DNA from: Pseudonocardia cypriaca
GTDB lineage: Bacteria > Actinomycetota > Actinomycetes > Mycobacteriales > Pseudonocardiaceae
Assembly: GCF_006717045.1 (NCBI RefSeq)
Contig: NZ_VFPH01000001.1
Location: forward strand, 806,001-870,000
Length of the DNA: 64,000 nucleotides
Direction of reading: 5' to 3'
The stretch's first letter is position 1, and every line of letters starts with the position of its first letter. Below are positions 44,958 through 53,197 of the stretch, one piece after another. The position numbers and the translations under genes are program-made. The notes beneath the pieces were generated by a model. That model was not told the DNA's origin. It searched no databases and worked only from the letters and a program-made list of their open reading frames with translations.

Positions 44958-45680
44958 ATGACCGTGACCGACAGGCCGAGCACCGAACGGGAACTGACAC
45001 CGACGGAGCTGCCGGCCGCCGAGAAGGCCCACCAGTGGGCCGAGTCCCAGGTCGTCAAGATGCAGGCCAGGAGCGACCAGAGGTTGATGGACCTCACCGC
45101 GGACCGGGCCACGCGCGGCGCCGCCACGAACGGAGCGGTCGCCCTCGGCCAGCCCATCGTCAACGACTACGTCGCGTTCGACGTCGCGTGCACGTCGCCG
45201 ATCCAGTTCGAGGGGCTGCCCCCGTACCGGCCGGGCAAGGTCATCGCGGGCGGTGAGGAGGCCTTCATCGTCGCGTTCCTGTGGGTCAACCCGGTCGTCA
45301 GCGTGATCGACGGGTTCGCGGTACCGCCCACGGTGCAGCTCGCCGGCCGCAGGTTCCGCGTGGCGCTGCACGAGCTGAACATCACCGAAGCGACGGTGGG
45401 CACCAACGTGGTGAACCCGCTGCAGCCGGCGACGTTCGGCACGCCCGCGGCTTCGCTGACCCCCTTCGTGTTCAGGATCCGCCCGCCCGACCCGGGTCCG
45501 AACCCGAAGTTGTTCGAGGCGAACATCACCGTGGACGTCGACCGGTTCGCCCAGCCATACGCGGCCTTCGCGACGAACTTCTTCGACGTCGACGACGACC
45601 CGGGGTTCCTCTTCGTGCCCTCCTCCCAGGCGGGGTTCCGGCACCTGCTCCCGAACCGCTACCTCGTCTACTCGGAGTAG
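44958..45680 (+). CDS. Hypothetical protein, 240 residues, unrecognised
   Basis: ATG at 44958 with GGAGGGA (44943-44949). No signal peptide or membrane segment. The first 60 residues are polar and helical (EKAHQWAESQVVKMQARSDQ); the rest is rich in beta-forming stretches and prolines (PIQFEGLPPYRPGKVIAGGEE, FAVPPTVQLAGRRFRVALHE, FVFRIRPPDPGPNPKLFE), suggesting one or two beta-sandwich domains, and it ends HLLPNRYLVYSE. I do not recognise the family. A terminator hairpin follows, so it is a single-gene unit. Confidence 0.75.
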   Translation: MTVTDRPSTERELTPTELPAAEKAHQWAESQVVKMQARSDQRLMDLTADRATRGAATNGAVALGQPIVNDYVAFDVACTSPIQFEGLPPYRPGKVIAGGEEAFIVAFLWVNPVVSVIDGFAVPPTVQLAGRRFRVALHELNITEATVGTNVVNPLQPATFGTPAASLTPFVFRIRPPDPGPNPKLFEANITVDVDRFAQPYAAFATNFFDVDDDPGFLFVPSSQAGFRHLLPNRYLVYSE

Positions 45681-45690
45681 CCGACGATCC

Positions 45691-45728
45691 CCGTGCCGCC
45701 GGTCGGTCGTGTCCCGCCGGCGGCACGG
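45691..45728 (+). terminator. Hairpin terminator after the 44958 gene
   Basis: A perfect 12 bp stem (CCGTGCCGCCGG with CCGGCGGCACGG) and 14-base loop starts 11 bases after the stop codon. No T-tract. Confidence 0.65.
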
Positions 45729-45830
45729 AGCCACGAGGCAGGGCCAGTCGAGTGGTTCTGGCAACGCCTCGTAGCTATTCGGTCACATGCCTCCTCCTGT
45801 CCGCGAGAGCGATCCGCGGGAGGGGGACTC

Positions 45831-46604
45831 ATGGCGCCGCGGAAGGAGCACGACTGGCTGGAGCTCGTGGCGACGCTGTTCGCCGCTCCGCTACTCGAAC
45901 TGCCGGACGAGCAGATCGCCCTGCAGATGTGCGCATCGTTCGGCCTCGTGGCGTGTTCCTTCAACGAGACGGCGCCGGACGGCGTCGGAGGGGTACGGCT
46001 CTGGCCCGCCGACGAGCAGCTCGGCGGCCTGCGCGGGGAGATGGAGCGGTGGACGGCCGAACGCGCCCCCCGCGAACACCCGTTGCTGCGCTACTACCTG
46101 CGTACCGGGCGCCGCGAGCCGCTGCAGGTGGCCGACGTCCCGCAGGCGATAGCGGGCGCTCGGGTCCGCGCGAACTGGTCGGCCGTCGGACGCGCGATCG
46201 GTAGCCCGAACCAGCTCGCGCTCCCGCTCCGGCTCGGCCCGGACGGGCACCGGGCGTTCGTCCTCGGCCGCTCCGACGTGTTCACGCCGGGCGAGCTCCG
46301 GCTCGGGCAGCTGCTGTGGCAACTGCTCACGGCGCTCGACCGGCAGGTCCAGGAGTACGCCCGGCTGACGCCCGAGGTGGATGTCGTGTCCGGCCTGCGG
46401 CTCACGCCACGCGAGGTCGCGGTGCTCGGGCTGCTCGTGGAGGGCCTCACCGCTGCGGCCATCGGCCGACGACTCGGTATCGCTGAGCGGACCGTGCAGA
46501 AGCACCTCGAGCACGCCTACGGCAAGCTCGGTGTGGCCGACCGGCTCACGGCCGTGCTCCGCGCCCAGCACCTCGGTCTGCTGCCCGCCCTGTCCCGGAC
46601 GTGA
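45831..46604 (+). CDS. LuxR-family regulator with unclassified N-terminal sensor
   Basis: 257 residues from the ATG at 45831, preceded by GGGAGGGGG. The C-terminal 65 residues are a LuxR-type helix-turn-helix (LTPREVAVLGLLVEGLTAAA, then IAERTVQKHLEHAYGKLG). The N-terminal 180 residues have no receiver domain or ATP site; a GAF-like fold is possible (LALPLRLGPDGHRAFVLGRS). No cognate kinase or synthase is nearby. Confidence 0.85.
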   Translation: MAPRKEHDWLELVATLFAAPLLELPDEQIALQMCASFGLVACSFNETAPDGVGGVRLWPADEQLGGLRGEMERWTAERAPREHPLLRYYLRTGRREPLQVADVPQAIAGARVRANWSAVGRAIGSPNQLALPLRLGPDGHRAFVLGRSDVFTPGELRLGQLLWQLLTALDRQVQEYARLTPEVDVVSGLRLTPREVAVLGLLVEGLTAAAIGRRLGIAERTVQKHLEHAYGKLGVADRLTAVLRAQHLGLLPALSRT

Positions 46605-46638
46605 GTTCGGTGGCGCCGTCGGTGGGCGCCCGGCAGCG

Positions 46639-46658
46639 GCGTGCGTGAGATCGCACGC
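46639..46658. terminator. Small inverted repeat downstream of the LuxR gene
   Basis: GCGTGCG and CGCACGC (7 bp arms) enclose six bases, 35 bp after the LuxR stop and before the carbonic anhydrase start. It could end the LuxR transcript; weak evidence. Confidence 0.3.
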
Positions 46659-46711
46659 AATCCGGCCGCGTCGACCCGGCCGACCGGGGCGCGGCGTGGT
46701 TAGTTGTCGCT

Positions 46712-47215
46712 GTGAGTGCCGAAGAACTGATCAAGCGGTACGAGGCAGGCGGCGGGCGGCTCGCGGCGGCGAGCGCGGAAGGGCTGGCGGTCCCGCCCTC
46801 GCTGCACACGGCCATCGTGACCTGCATGGACTCGCGGATCGACGTGTTCGCCCTCTTCGGGATGAACATCGGCGAGACGCACGTGCTGCGCAACGCGGGT
46901 GGAGTGGTCACCGACGATGTGGTCCGCTCCCTGACGATCAGCCAGCGGAAGCTGGGGACGCGCGACGTGCTGCTCGTCCAGCACAACGGCTGCGGGCTCG
47001 CGACGTTCACCGACGACGAGTTCTGCGAGGAGCTGGCGGCGGAGACCGGGATGCGGCCGTCGTGGCGCACACACGCGTTCCGGGACCCTGCACAGAGCGT
47101 GCGGCGCGACGTCACCCAGCTGCGTCACGACCCCTTCCTGCACCCGGACACCCGCGTGCGCGGGTTCGTGCTCGACATCCACGCCGGGGTCCTCGAAGAG
47201 GTCATCGTCGACTGA
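46712..47215 (+). CDS. Beta-class carbonic anhydrase
   Basis: 167 residues, GTG start. Zinc and catalytic residues of the beta class: C38 and D40-R42 in CMDSRID, then HNGCG with H91 and C94, plus RNAGG. Length and sequence resemble the short actinobacterial type (Rv1284-like). Interconverts CO2 and bicarbonate. Stands alone. Confidence 0.92.
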   Translation: MSAEELIKRYEAGGGRLAAASAEGLAVPPSLHTAIVTCMDSRIDVFALFGMNIGETHVLRNAGGVVTDDVVRSLTISQRKLGTRDVLLVQHNGCGLATFTDDEFCEELAAETGMRPSWRTHAFRDPAQSVRRDVTQLRHDPFLHPDTRVRGFVLDIHAGVLEEVIVD

Positions 47216-47236
47216 CGGGGTCGACTGACGGGTCGA

Positions 47237-47575
47237 TCAGGCCTTCTCGCACCGGATCGTGATCTCGAGGATCTCGGTCTCCCCGGTGAACTCCGGCCGC
47301 ACCTGCACCCCGGTGCCGTCGGCCTTCTCCCACCACTCGGCGACGAGGTCCTCGTCGTTGACCCGCCAGTCCGTCATCTGGTCGTCGTTGTGGCAGGTGC
47401 TCTCGACGACGTCGTCCTCGACGTGGGGCACGATCCGCGGGTCGCCGTGGGAGTAGGTGAGCTTCCACGAGCGGCTCACCATGTAGGTGTCCCCGTCGGC
47501 TGCGGCCGGCGCGGAACCGAGCAACAACGAGCCGGCGGCGACGAGCAGCGCGACGATCGTCCGCATTGCCACCAT
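47237..47575 (-). CDS. Small secreted protein
   Basis: 112 residues from the ATG at 47575 (the ATG at 47566 is equally possible). Signal peptide MRTIVALLVAAGSLLLGSAPAAADG, then an 85-residue mature domain with two cysteines (STCHNDDQ and TIRCEKA near the end) that may form one disulfide. Several Trp and Asp/Glu (MTDWRVNDEDLVAEWWEKADG). I do not recognise the family. Confidence 0.75.
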   Translation of the reverse strand: MVAMRTIVALLVAAGSLLLGSAPAAADGDTYMVSRSWKLTYSHGDPRIVPHVEDDVVESTCHNDDQMTDWRVNDEDLVAEWWEKADGTGVQVRPEFTGETEILEITIRCEKA

Positions 47576-47640
47576 CCCCGCTCGGTGTCCTACCAGGACT
47601 ACCCGATTGTGGTCGCGATTACAGCAGGTGAGAAGCCGGT

Positions 47641-47919
47641 CTAGCGGAAGGATGTCCCCGGCGTCGCCGGAGCGGGCGGCGACTCGTCGCCCGTCACCGC
47701 GCTCCCCGTGCCGATCAGGACGAACGCGGCGACGGCAACGGCGACCGCGATCGCGGCGACCGTCCACTCACCGCGCGTGACCCGGCCGGGTGCGCCGGTC
47801 GGGTCGCCCGCGGCCGCGTCGAGCTCGTCGGGCGCGGGCGGGCCGCTCCGTTGGGCCGGGACGTGCACCCAGTGCTTCGGCGCCCCGGACCAGTGCTGGT
47901 AGGGGTCGGGCGTGGCCAC
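47641..47919 (-). CDS. Small single-TM protein
   Basis: 92 residues. GTG at 47919 is chosen because AAGGAG lies five bases upstream; an ATG at 47964 has no such site. A polar N-terminus (TPDPYQHWSGAPKHWVHVPA) is followed by one TM helix (TVAAIAVAVAVAAFVLIGTG) and a short Pro/Thr-rich tail. Function unknown. Confidence 0.65.
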   Translation of the reverse strand: MATPDPYQHWSGAPKHWVHVPAQRSGPPAPDELDAAAGDPTGAPGRVTRGEWTVAAIAVAVAVAAFVLIGTGSAVTGDESPPAPATPGTSFR

Positions 47920-48026
47920 GTCGGCTCCTTCTTTCGGCGCTCGGTCGGATGCTGTTGTACGCATCCGTATTCGCGCCGCCGCGCCACGGTGTCACAGTGC
48001 GGCGCCGGTGTCACCCGATCGGGTGG

Positions 48027-49715
48027 TCAGGGGCGGGCGAGTCGCGCGTCGCACTCGACGCGGGGCTGGGCACCGCTCGACGGCGCTCGCAGCGCGGCGC
48101 TGATGCGGGCGCGCCAGCGGCTCGTCTCCCGTCCCGGCGCGCCGCAACGCGACAGCGCGAAGAGCGCCAGCTCGCGGTGGGCGGGCACCTCCACGCGCTG
48201 CAGGTAGCGCATGATCTCGTGGCTCGCCGCCCGCCCGGAGCGGGCCCGCACCCAGGCGGTGAGCTCGGCCTCGGCCACTTCCCGGCTCAGGCCGGCCATG
48301 CGCACGCACACGTATTCGATGTCCTCGTCGGCGAGCTCGCCGACCAGCGGCGCGTGCACCCCCCGCTCGACCAGCATCTCCCGCACCGCCCAGATCCCGA
48401 TCGGGGTGAGCGCGACGAGGGTGGGGTCGGGGTCGTCCCGCCCGGCGAGCGCGATGAGCTCGGCCATGTCGTCGCCGTCCTCCACGCCGGGGGTCTCCGA
48501 CAGCTGGACGGCGCCGAGCAGCTCCAGCGCGTCGAGCAGCGCGGTGACGTCGCGGCGCCACAGCCGGTGCTCCACGTCGCCTGCGAGGTCGTCGACGACG
48601 CAGCCCATCCGCTCGTTCACGGTCTCGCGCACGGCGCGGTGGAACCGCTCGACGGGGATCGGCTCGCCGCCGGCGGCGTAGAGCTGGTACAGCAGGATCG
48701 GGTAGGCCTCACCGAGGCTCATCCCGAACAGCGACGGCGCCCCGAACACGTTGCTGCCGCCGAAGTGCTCACCGATCCCGCCGACGGCCTCGAACGCGCG
48801 CTTCCACAGCTCGATCGGCCGTGACAGCAGCGGTGCCGCGTTGCGGACCTGCACCAGCCGCCCGCGCACCACCCTGACGAGGCGGGCCTGCCGGGCCCAG
48901 TGCAGGAGCAGGCTGATCTCGGGCATGTCGTCGCTGGTGCGGGCGCGGTCGCGGGAGAAGTGGTCGAGGTCGAGCGCGTCGGCCACGGCGCGGGCGTCGG
49001 AGAGCAGCAGCCGTCCCTCGCGGGTGAGGGCGCGGCCTGCGCGCACCCACCGCGTGAACGCGCGGAGCCGGGCGAGTGCCACCGAGGAGTCGGCGGCCGC
49101 GAGCATCTGCGCCGCGCTCGGCGGCAGCACCGGAGGCAGCTCGGCCTGCGGCGGCTCCGGCTTCTCGTCGGCGTGCCGGCGCTGGATCTCGTCCAGGGCC
49201 GCGCGGTCGATCTCCAGCTCGCCCGCGTGCACCTGCTGCAGGAACCGCGCGACGGCCGCCGGGTCGGCCGTGGGCACACCGTGGCGCAGCATCTGCACGG
49301 CCCAGAACGTGCCGAGGTCGTGGTTGCGCTCGTCGTCCAGTGCGTCGTGCAGCGCGGGCGTGGAGTCGCGGATCTGCTCGTGCAGCTCGACCGCCGACGC
49401 CGAACGCGAGTCCAGCCAGTCGTGCTCGTCGAGGAAGCCGATGAGGGCGTGCAACGCCGTGGGGACGGCGTCTCGGTCGTCCTCCAGCAGCGCCACGGTG
49501 CGCGGGAACCACACGGCGAGCGCGTCCGCAACGTGTCTCCGGGTCCAATGGCCGAGCCGGCCGTCGACGCTGTGTTTGTGGTCCAAGGCGGCCGCTACCA
49601 GCGACGGCTCCACCGCGATGCCTCTCCTGCGGGCCCACGCGACGATGTGCAGCCGCAGGCGGTCGCGAACGGCGGAGTACTCCTCCAGATCGTCGGGGCC
49701 GAACACGAGTCGCAC
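48027..49715 (-). CDS. Hypothetical 562-residue cytoplasmic protein
   Basis: GTG start at 49715. Almost entirely helical, with no signal peptide, membrane segment or nucleotide-binding motif. Features: WFPRTVALLEDDRDAVPTALHALIGFLDEHDWLD near the N-terminus, an Ala/Leu-rich middle with winged-helix-like LLHWARQARLVRVVRGRLVQV, and a C-terminal part with two more helix-turn-helix-like stretches (LTPIGIWAVREMLVERG). Proteins of this size and style occur in many actinobacteria as unannotated single genes. I cannot give a function. Confidence 0.8.
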   Translation of the reverse strand: MRLVFGPDDLEEYSAVRDRLRLHIVAWARRRGIAVEPSLVAAALDHKHSVDGRLGHWTRRHVADALAVWFPRTVALLEDDRDAVPTALHALIGFLDEHDWLDSRSASAVELHEQIRDSTPALHDALDDERNHDLGTFWAVQMLRHGVPTADPAAVARFLQQVHAGELEIDRAALDEIQRRHADEKPEPPQAELPPVLPPSAAQMLAAADSSVALARLRAFTRWVRAGRALTREGRLLLSDARAVADALDLDHFSRDRARTSDDMPEISLLLHWARQARLVRVVRGRLVQVRNAAPLLSRPIELWKRAFEAVGGIGEHFGGSNVFGAPSLFGMSLGEAYPILLYQLYAAGGEPIPVERFHRAVRETVNERMGCVVDDLAGDVEHRLWRRDVTALLDALELLGAVQLSETPGVEDGDDMAELIALAGRDDPDPTLVALTPIGIWAVREMLVERGVHAPLVGELADEDIEYVCVRMAGLSREVAEAELTAWVRARSGRAASHEIMRYLQRVEVPAHRELALFALSRCGAPGRETSRWRARISAALRAPSSGAQPRVECDARLARP

Positions 49716-49817
49716 TCGACCAACCTTGGCAGGCCCCGAACTTCCCGATCGAGGGGGCCCCCACTAAAGATCGCCCGACCGGGTGTGCTCCGGGTAACGC
49801 CCCGGCAGCTCCTCGAG

Positions 49818-49893
49818 GTGACTTCACAGACCCAACCCGAACTTCGCATAGGGCGGGCCCTGTGTGAAGTCGGGGCTGGGTCTGTGAAGTCAC
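49818..49893. repeat. 76 bp imperfect palindrome in a divergent intergenic region
   Basis: Left arm GTGACTTCACAGACCC (49818-49833) and right arm GGGTCTGTGAAGTCAC (49878-49893) are perfect inverted repeats, and pairing continues inward with few mismatches (AACCCGAACTTCGCATAGGGC against GCCCTGTGTGAAGTCGGGGCT) so that nearly the whole element folds as one hairpin. It lies between two gene starts (49715 and 49957), where a terminator is not needed. Confidence 0.75.
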
Positions 49894-49921
49894 TCTCGCG
49901 GCTGTGCGTGCGGCCGGTGTG

Positions 49922-49950
49922 TTGACGGACACATGACTCTGTTATATAAC
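49922..49950 (+). promoter_or_regulatory. Promoter and MarR-type operator of the 49957 operon (leaderless)
   Basis: TTGACG (49922-49927), 17 bp, then TATAAC (49945-49950) form a near-consensus promoter. Transcription would start about seven bases later, at the ATG (49957), so the mRNA would be leaderless; indeed no ribosome binding site is present. The -10 box is part of the perfect palindrome GTTATATAAC (49941-49950), a likely operator for the MarR protein itself. Confidence 0.7.
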
Positions 49951-49956
49951 TGAGGC

Positions 49957-50469
49957 ATGTTTTCGCGGACCGCCAACCTCCTCGGCGCCCTCGGCGTCGC
50001 CCTCGCCGACGCGCAGACCGCCGAGCTGGCGGCGTCGTCCGGACTGGCGCCCACCGACGCGGCGGCGCTCAACGCGGTCGGGGTGGCGCCCGGCTGCAGC
50101 ATCGGGGCCGTGCGGGTCGCGCTCGGCATCACGCACCCCGGCACCGTGCGCACCGTCGACCGCCTCGCCGCCGCCGGGCTCGTGGAGCGCCGCGCGGGCG
50201 TGGACGGCCGCACCGTCTCGCTGCACCTCACCGTCGCCGGGGAGGAGGTGTGGCAACGGCAGGCCGACGCCCGCATCCGGTGGCTGGAGCGCACGATCGC
50301 GCGCCTCGCGCCGGCCGAGCAGGCCGACGTCGAGCGGGTCGTCTCCGCGCTCCTCGCCGCGGTCACCGGCGACGAGGAGTCGGCCGAGCGGATCTGCCGG
50401 CTGTGCGACGAGTACCGGTGCCCGCAGGACCGCTGCCCGGTCACGCTCGCGATCGGGGCGGGGACGTGA
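49957..50469 (+). CDS. MarR-family regulator with C-terminal cysteine cluster
   Basis: 170 residues. Winged helix in the middle (SIGAVRVALGITHPGTVRTVDRL, VERRAGVDGRTVSLHLT) and a long C-terminal helix. The C-terminus carries four cysteines, CRLCDEYRCPQDRC (C147, C150, C155, C160), a pattern that could bind a metal or sense oxidants. The gene opens an operon with an EamA exporter, an ABC exporter and a DJ-1 protein, and the palindrome over its promoter suggests autorepression. Confidence 0.88.
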   Translation: MFSRTANLLGALGVALADAQTAELAASSGLAPTDAAALNAVGVAPGCSIGAVRVALGITHPGTVRTVDRLAAAGLVERRAGVDGRTVSLHLTVAGEEVWQRQADARIRWLERTIARLAPAEQADVERVVSALLAAVTGDEESAERICRLCDEYRCPQDRCPVTLAIGAGT

Positions 50470-51344
50470 GGGCGGGCGGGCCGCTGCTGATGGTGGCGAG
50501 CGCCGCCACCTGGGCGGGCGGCCTCGTCCTCACGAAGCTCGCGCTCGACGTCACGGGGGCGGCGCCCGGCTCGGTGCTGGTGGTGCAGCTGATCGCCTCC
50601 GTCGGCGCGCTGGCCGCCGCCTGCGCGGTCACCGGCGCCGGGCTGGCGGGTGCGTGGAGGCACGGGTGGGTCGGCCTGCTCGAGCCCGGGATCGCCTACC
50701 AGTTCGCCCTCGCAGGCCTCGCGCTCACCAGCGCCGCCAACGCGAGCGTGCTGGGGAGCCTCGAGCCGGTGATGGTGCCGCTCATCGCATGGGCGCTGCT
50801 GCGTCAACGCCCGCGCCCGCGGCTCCTCGTCGTGATCGCAGGCGCGACGGCCGGGTCCGTGCTGGTGTCGTTCTCGGCCGACGGGAGCAGCGGGTCATGG
50901 CTGGGCGACGGCCTGGTCGTCGCGAGCGTCGCTGCGGCCGCGCTGTACGTCGTGGTGGCGTCGAAGCAGGTCACGACGGTCGCGCCGCTGCCGGCCGCGC
51001 TCACCCAGCAGGTGTGGGCGCTCGGCTTCGTGATCGCCTGCCAGGTCGTGCTGGCGGGTCCGCTGCTGTCGGCGACCCCCGGCCAGCTCGTGCTGATCGC
51101 CGCGGCCGGCATCCTCAACTACGCCCTGCCGTTCTGGCTCTACCTCACCGCTCTCACGCGGATGCCGGTCGCGCGGGCGGCGACCTACCTCACGCTGATC
51201 CCGGTCTTCGGTGTGCTCGGCGCGGTGCTCCTGCTGGGGGAGCGGCTCACGTGGCTGGACCTCGTCGGGGGTGCGCTCGTGGTCGGCAGCCTGGTGGTCG
51301 ACGCCCGGGCCGTCCCGGATCGCACGGCGGTGGAGGTCCGATGA
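50466..51344 (+). CDS. EamA/DMT-superfamily exporter
   Basis: 292 residues, GTG start overlapping the MarR stop (GTGA). Ten TM helices in two EamA repeats; characteristic stretches LLEPGIAYQFALAGLALTSA, SLEPVMVPLIAWALL and TYLTLIPVFGVLGAVLLLGE. Exports small metabolites or drugs; substrate unknown. Likely repressed by the MarR protein. Confidence 0.9.
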   Translation: MRAGGPLLMVASAATWAGGLVLTKLALDVTGAAPGSVLVVQLIASVGALAAACAVTGAGLAGAWRHGWVGLLEPGIAYQFALAGLALTSAANASVLGSLEPVMVPLIAWALLRQRPRPRLLVVIAGATAGSVLVSFSADGSSGSWLGDGLVVASVAAAALYVVVASKQVTTVAPLPAALTQQVWALGFVIACQVVLAGPLLSATPGQLVLIAAAGILNYALPFWLYLTALTRMPVARAATYLTLIPVFGVLGAVLLLGERLTWLDLVGGALVVGSLVVDARAVPDRTAVEVR

Positions 51345-53197
51345 ACGGCATGCAGGCCTACCTGAACGGCGCGGTCGGCGCGGCGAGCACGCCGAGGGCC
51401 GTCCGGGCGGGCACGCTGCGGCGCATCGCGGACTTCGCCCGGCCGCACCGCGTGGAGCTCGGCGCGCTCGTGCTCGTCACGGCGGTCTCGGCGGCCCTGC
51501 TCGTCGGTATGCCGCTGCTCGCCGGACGGGTGGTCGACACGATCGCCGGCCGCGGTGACGCGCAGACCGTCGTCCGCCTCGCGCTCGCGATCGCCGGCCT
51601 CGCGATCGCAGGCGCGGCGCTCGGGCTCGTCGAGCGCCGGCTGTCCGCCGGCATCGGCGAAGGCCTGATCCACGATCTGCGCCGGGCGGTCTTCGAGCAC
51701 GTGCAGCGGATGCCGGTCGCGTTCTTCACCCGCGTCCGGACCGGCGCGCTCGTGCACCGGCTGAACGCCGACGTGCGGGACGCGCAGCAGGCGTTCACCT
51801 CCACGCTGTCGGGCCTCGTCACCAACGTCATCCAGCTCGCCGCGTCGCTCGTCGTGATGCTGGCGCTGTCCTGGCAGGTCACCGCGCTGGCGCTGCTCCT
51901 GCTGCCGGTGTTCGTCCTCCCGGTCCGCCGGATGGGTCGGCGGCTGGCCGGCCTGCAGCGCGAGAACGCGGCACTCGGTGCCGCGATGACCACGCGCATG
52001 ACCGAGCGGTTCTCCGCCCCGGGAGCCACGCTCGTGCGGCTGTTCGGGCGCCGGCGCGAGGAGGCCGAGGAGTTCGGCGCACACGCCGCGCGCGTCCGCG
52101 ACGTCGCCGTGCGGATCGCGATGCTGAGCAAGGTGTTCCTCACCAGCCTGACGCTGGTGAGCCTGCTCGCCCAGGCCGTCGTGTACGGGGTCGGTGGCTA
52201 CCTCGCGCTCACCGGCCGGCTGGAGCCCGGCGCGGTGGTGGCGCTGGCGCTGCTGCTGATCCGGCTGTACACGCCGCTGACGGCGCTCGCGAACACGCGC
52301 GTCGACGTCATGGGTGCGCTGGTGTCGTTCGAGCGGGTCTTCGAGGTGCTCGACCTCCGGCCGATGCTCACGGAGAAGCCGGACGCGCGCCCGGTGCCCG
52401 CCGGCCCCGTGTCGGTGGAGCTCGACGACGTCCGCTTCGGCTACCCGGTGGCCGGCCGGATCTCGCTCGCCTCGCTCGAGGAGGTCGCGGCCCTCGACGA
52501 GCACGGCAGCGCCGAGGTCCTGCACGGGATCAGCTTCCGGGTCGAGCCGGGCGAGCTCGTCGCCCTGGTCGGTCCGTCCGGGGCCGGGAAGTCGACGATC
52601 GCGGCTCTCGTCCCGCGGCTCTACGACGTCGACGGCGGCGCGGTGCGGCTGAACGGGGTGGACGTGCGCGACGTCGCCTTCGACTCGCTGCGCGAGACCG
52701 TGGGCGTCGTGTCCCAGGACGGGCACATGTTCCACGACACCATCCGGGCCAACCTGCTCTACGCGCGGCCCGAAGCGAGCGAGACGCAGCTGTGGGACGC
52801 GATCCGGCGCGCCCGGCTCGGGCGCCTGGTGCGGTCGCTCCCGGACGGGCTCGACACGGTGGTGGGGGAGCACGGCTACCGGCTCTCGGGTGGCGAACGC
52901 CAGCGGATGACGATCGCCCGGCTGCTGCTCGCACGGTCCCGCGTGCTGATCCTCGACGAGGCGACCGCGCACCTCGACTCCGAGTCCGAGGTGGCGGTGC
53001 AGGAGGCGCTCGCCGACGCGCTGGACGGGCGCACGGCGATCGTGATCGCGCACCGGCTGTCGACCGTCCGCGCCGCCGACCGCATCCTCGTCGTGCAGGA
53101 CGGCCGGATCGTCGAGCGGGGCACCCACCACGAGCTGCTCACCAGCGGAGGCCGGTACGCGGGCCTGCACGCGATCCAGTTCGAGAGGGCCGGCTGA
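51341..53197 (+). CDS. ABC exporter with fused TMD and NBD
   Basis: 618 residues; ATG overlaps the EamA stop (ATGA). N-terminal type IV exporter TMD (about 30-340, six TM) and C-terminal NBD with Walker A GPSGAGKST, signature LSGGERQR, Walker B VLILDEATAHLD and H-loop AHRLST. A Q-loop VVSQDGHMFHDT is normal. A 25-residue insertion (SLASLEEVAALDEHGSAEV) sits between the first NBD strands. Homodimeric efflux pump by architecture; substrate unknown. Confidence 0.93.
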   Translation: MNGMQAYLNGAVGAASTPRAVRAGTLRRIADFARPHRVELGALVLVTAVSAALLVGMPLLAGRVVDTIAGRGDAQTVVRLALAIAGLAIAGAALGLVERRLSAGIGEGLIHDLRRAVFEHVQRMPVAFFTRVRTGALVHRLNADVRDAQQAFTSTLSGLVTNVIQLAASLVVMLALSWQVTALALLLLPVFVLPVRRMGRRLAGLQRENAALGAAMTTRMTERFSAPGATLVRLFGRRREEAEEFGAHAARVRDVAVRIAMLSKVFLTSLTLVSLLAQAVVYGVGGYLALTGRLEPGAVVALALLLIRLYTPLTALANTRVDVMGALVSFERVFEVLDLRPMLTEKPDARPVPAGPVSVELDDVRFGYPVAGRISLASLEEVAALDEHGSAEVLHGISFRVEPGELVALVGPSGAGKSTIAALVPRLYDVDGGAVRLNGVDVRDVAFDSLRETVGVVSQDGHMFHDTIRANLLYARPEASETQLWDAIRRARLGRLVRSLPDGLDTVVGEHGYRLSGGERQRMTIARLLLARSRVLILDEATAHLDSESEVAVQEALADALDGRTAIVIAHRLSTVRAADRILVVQDGRIVERGTHHELLTSGGRYAGLHAIQFERAG

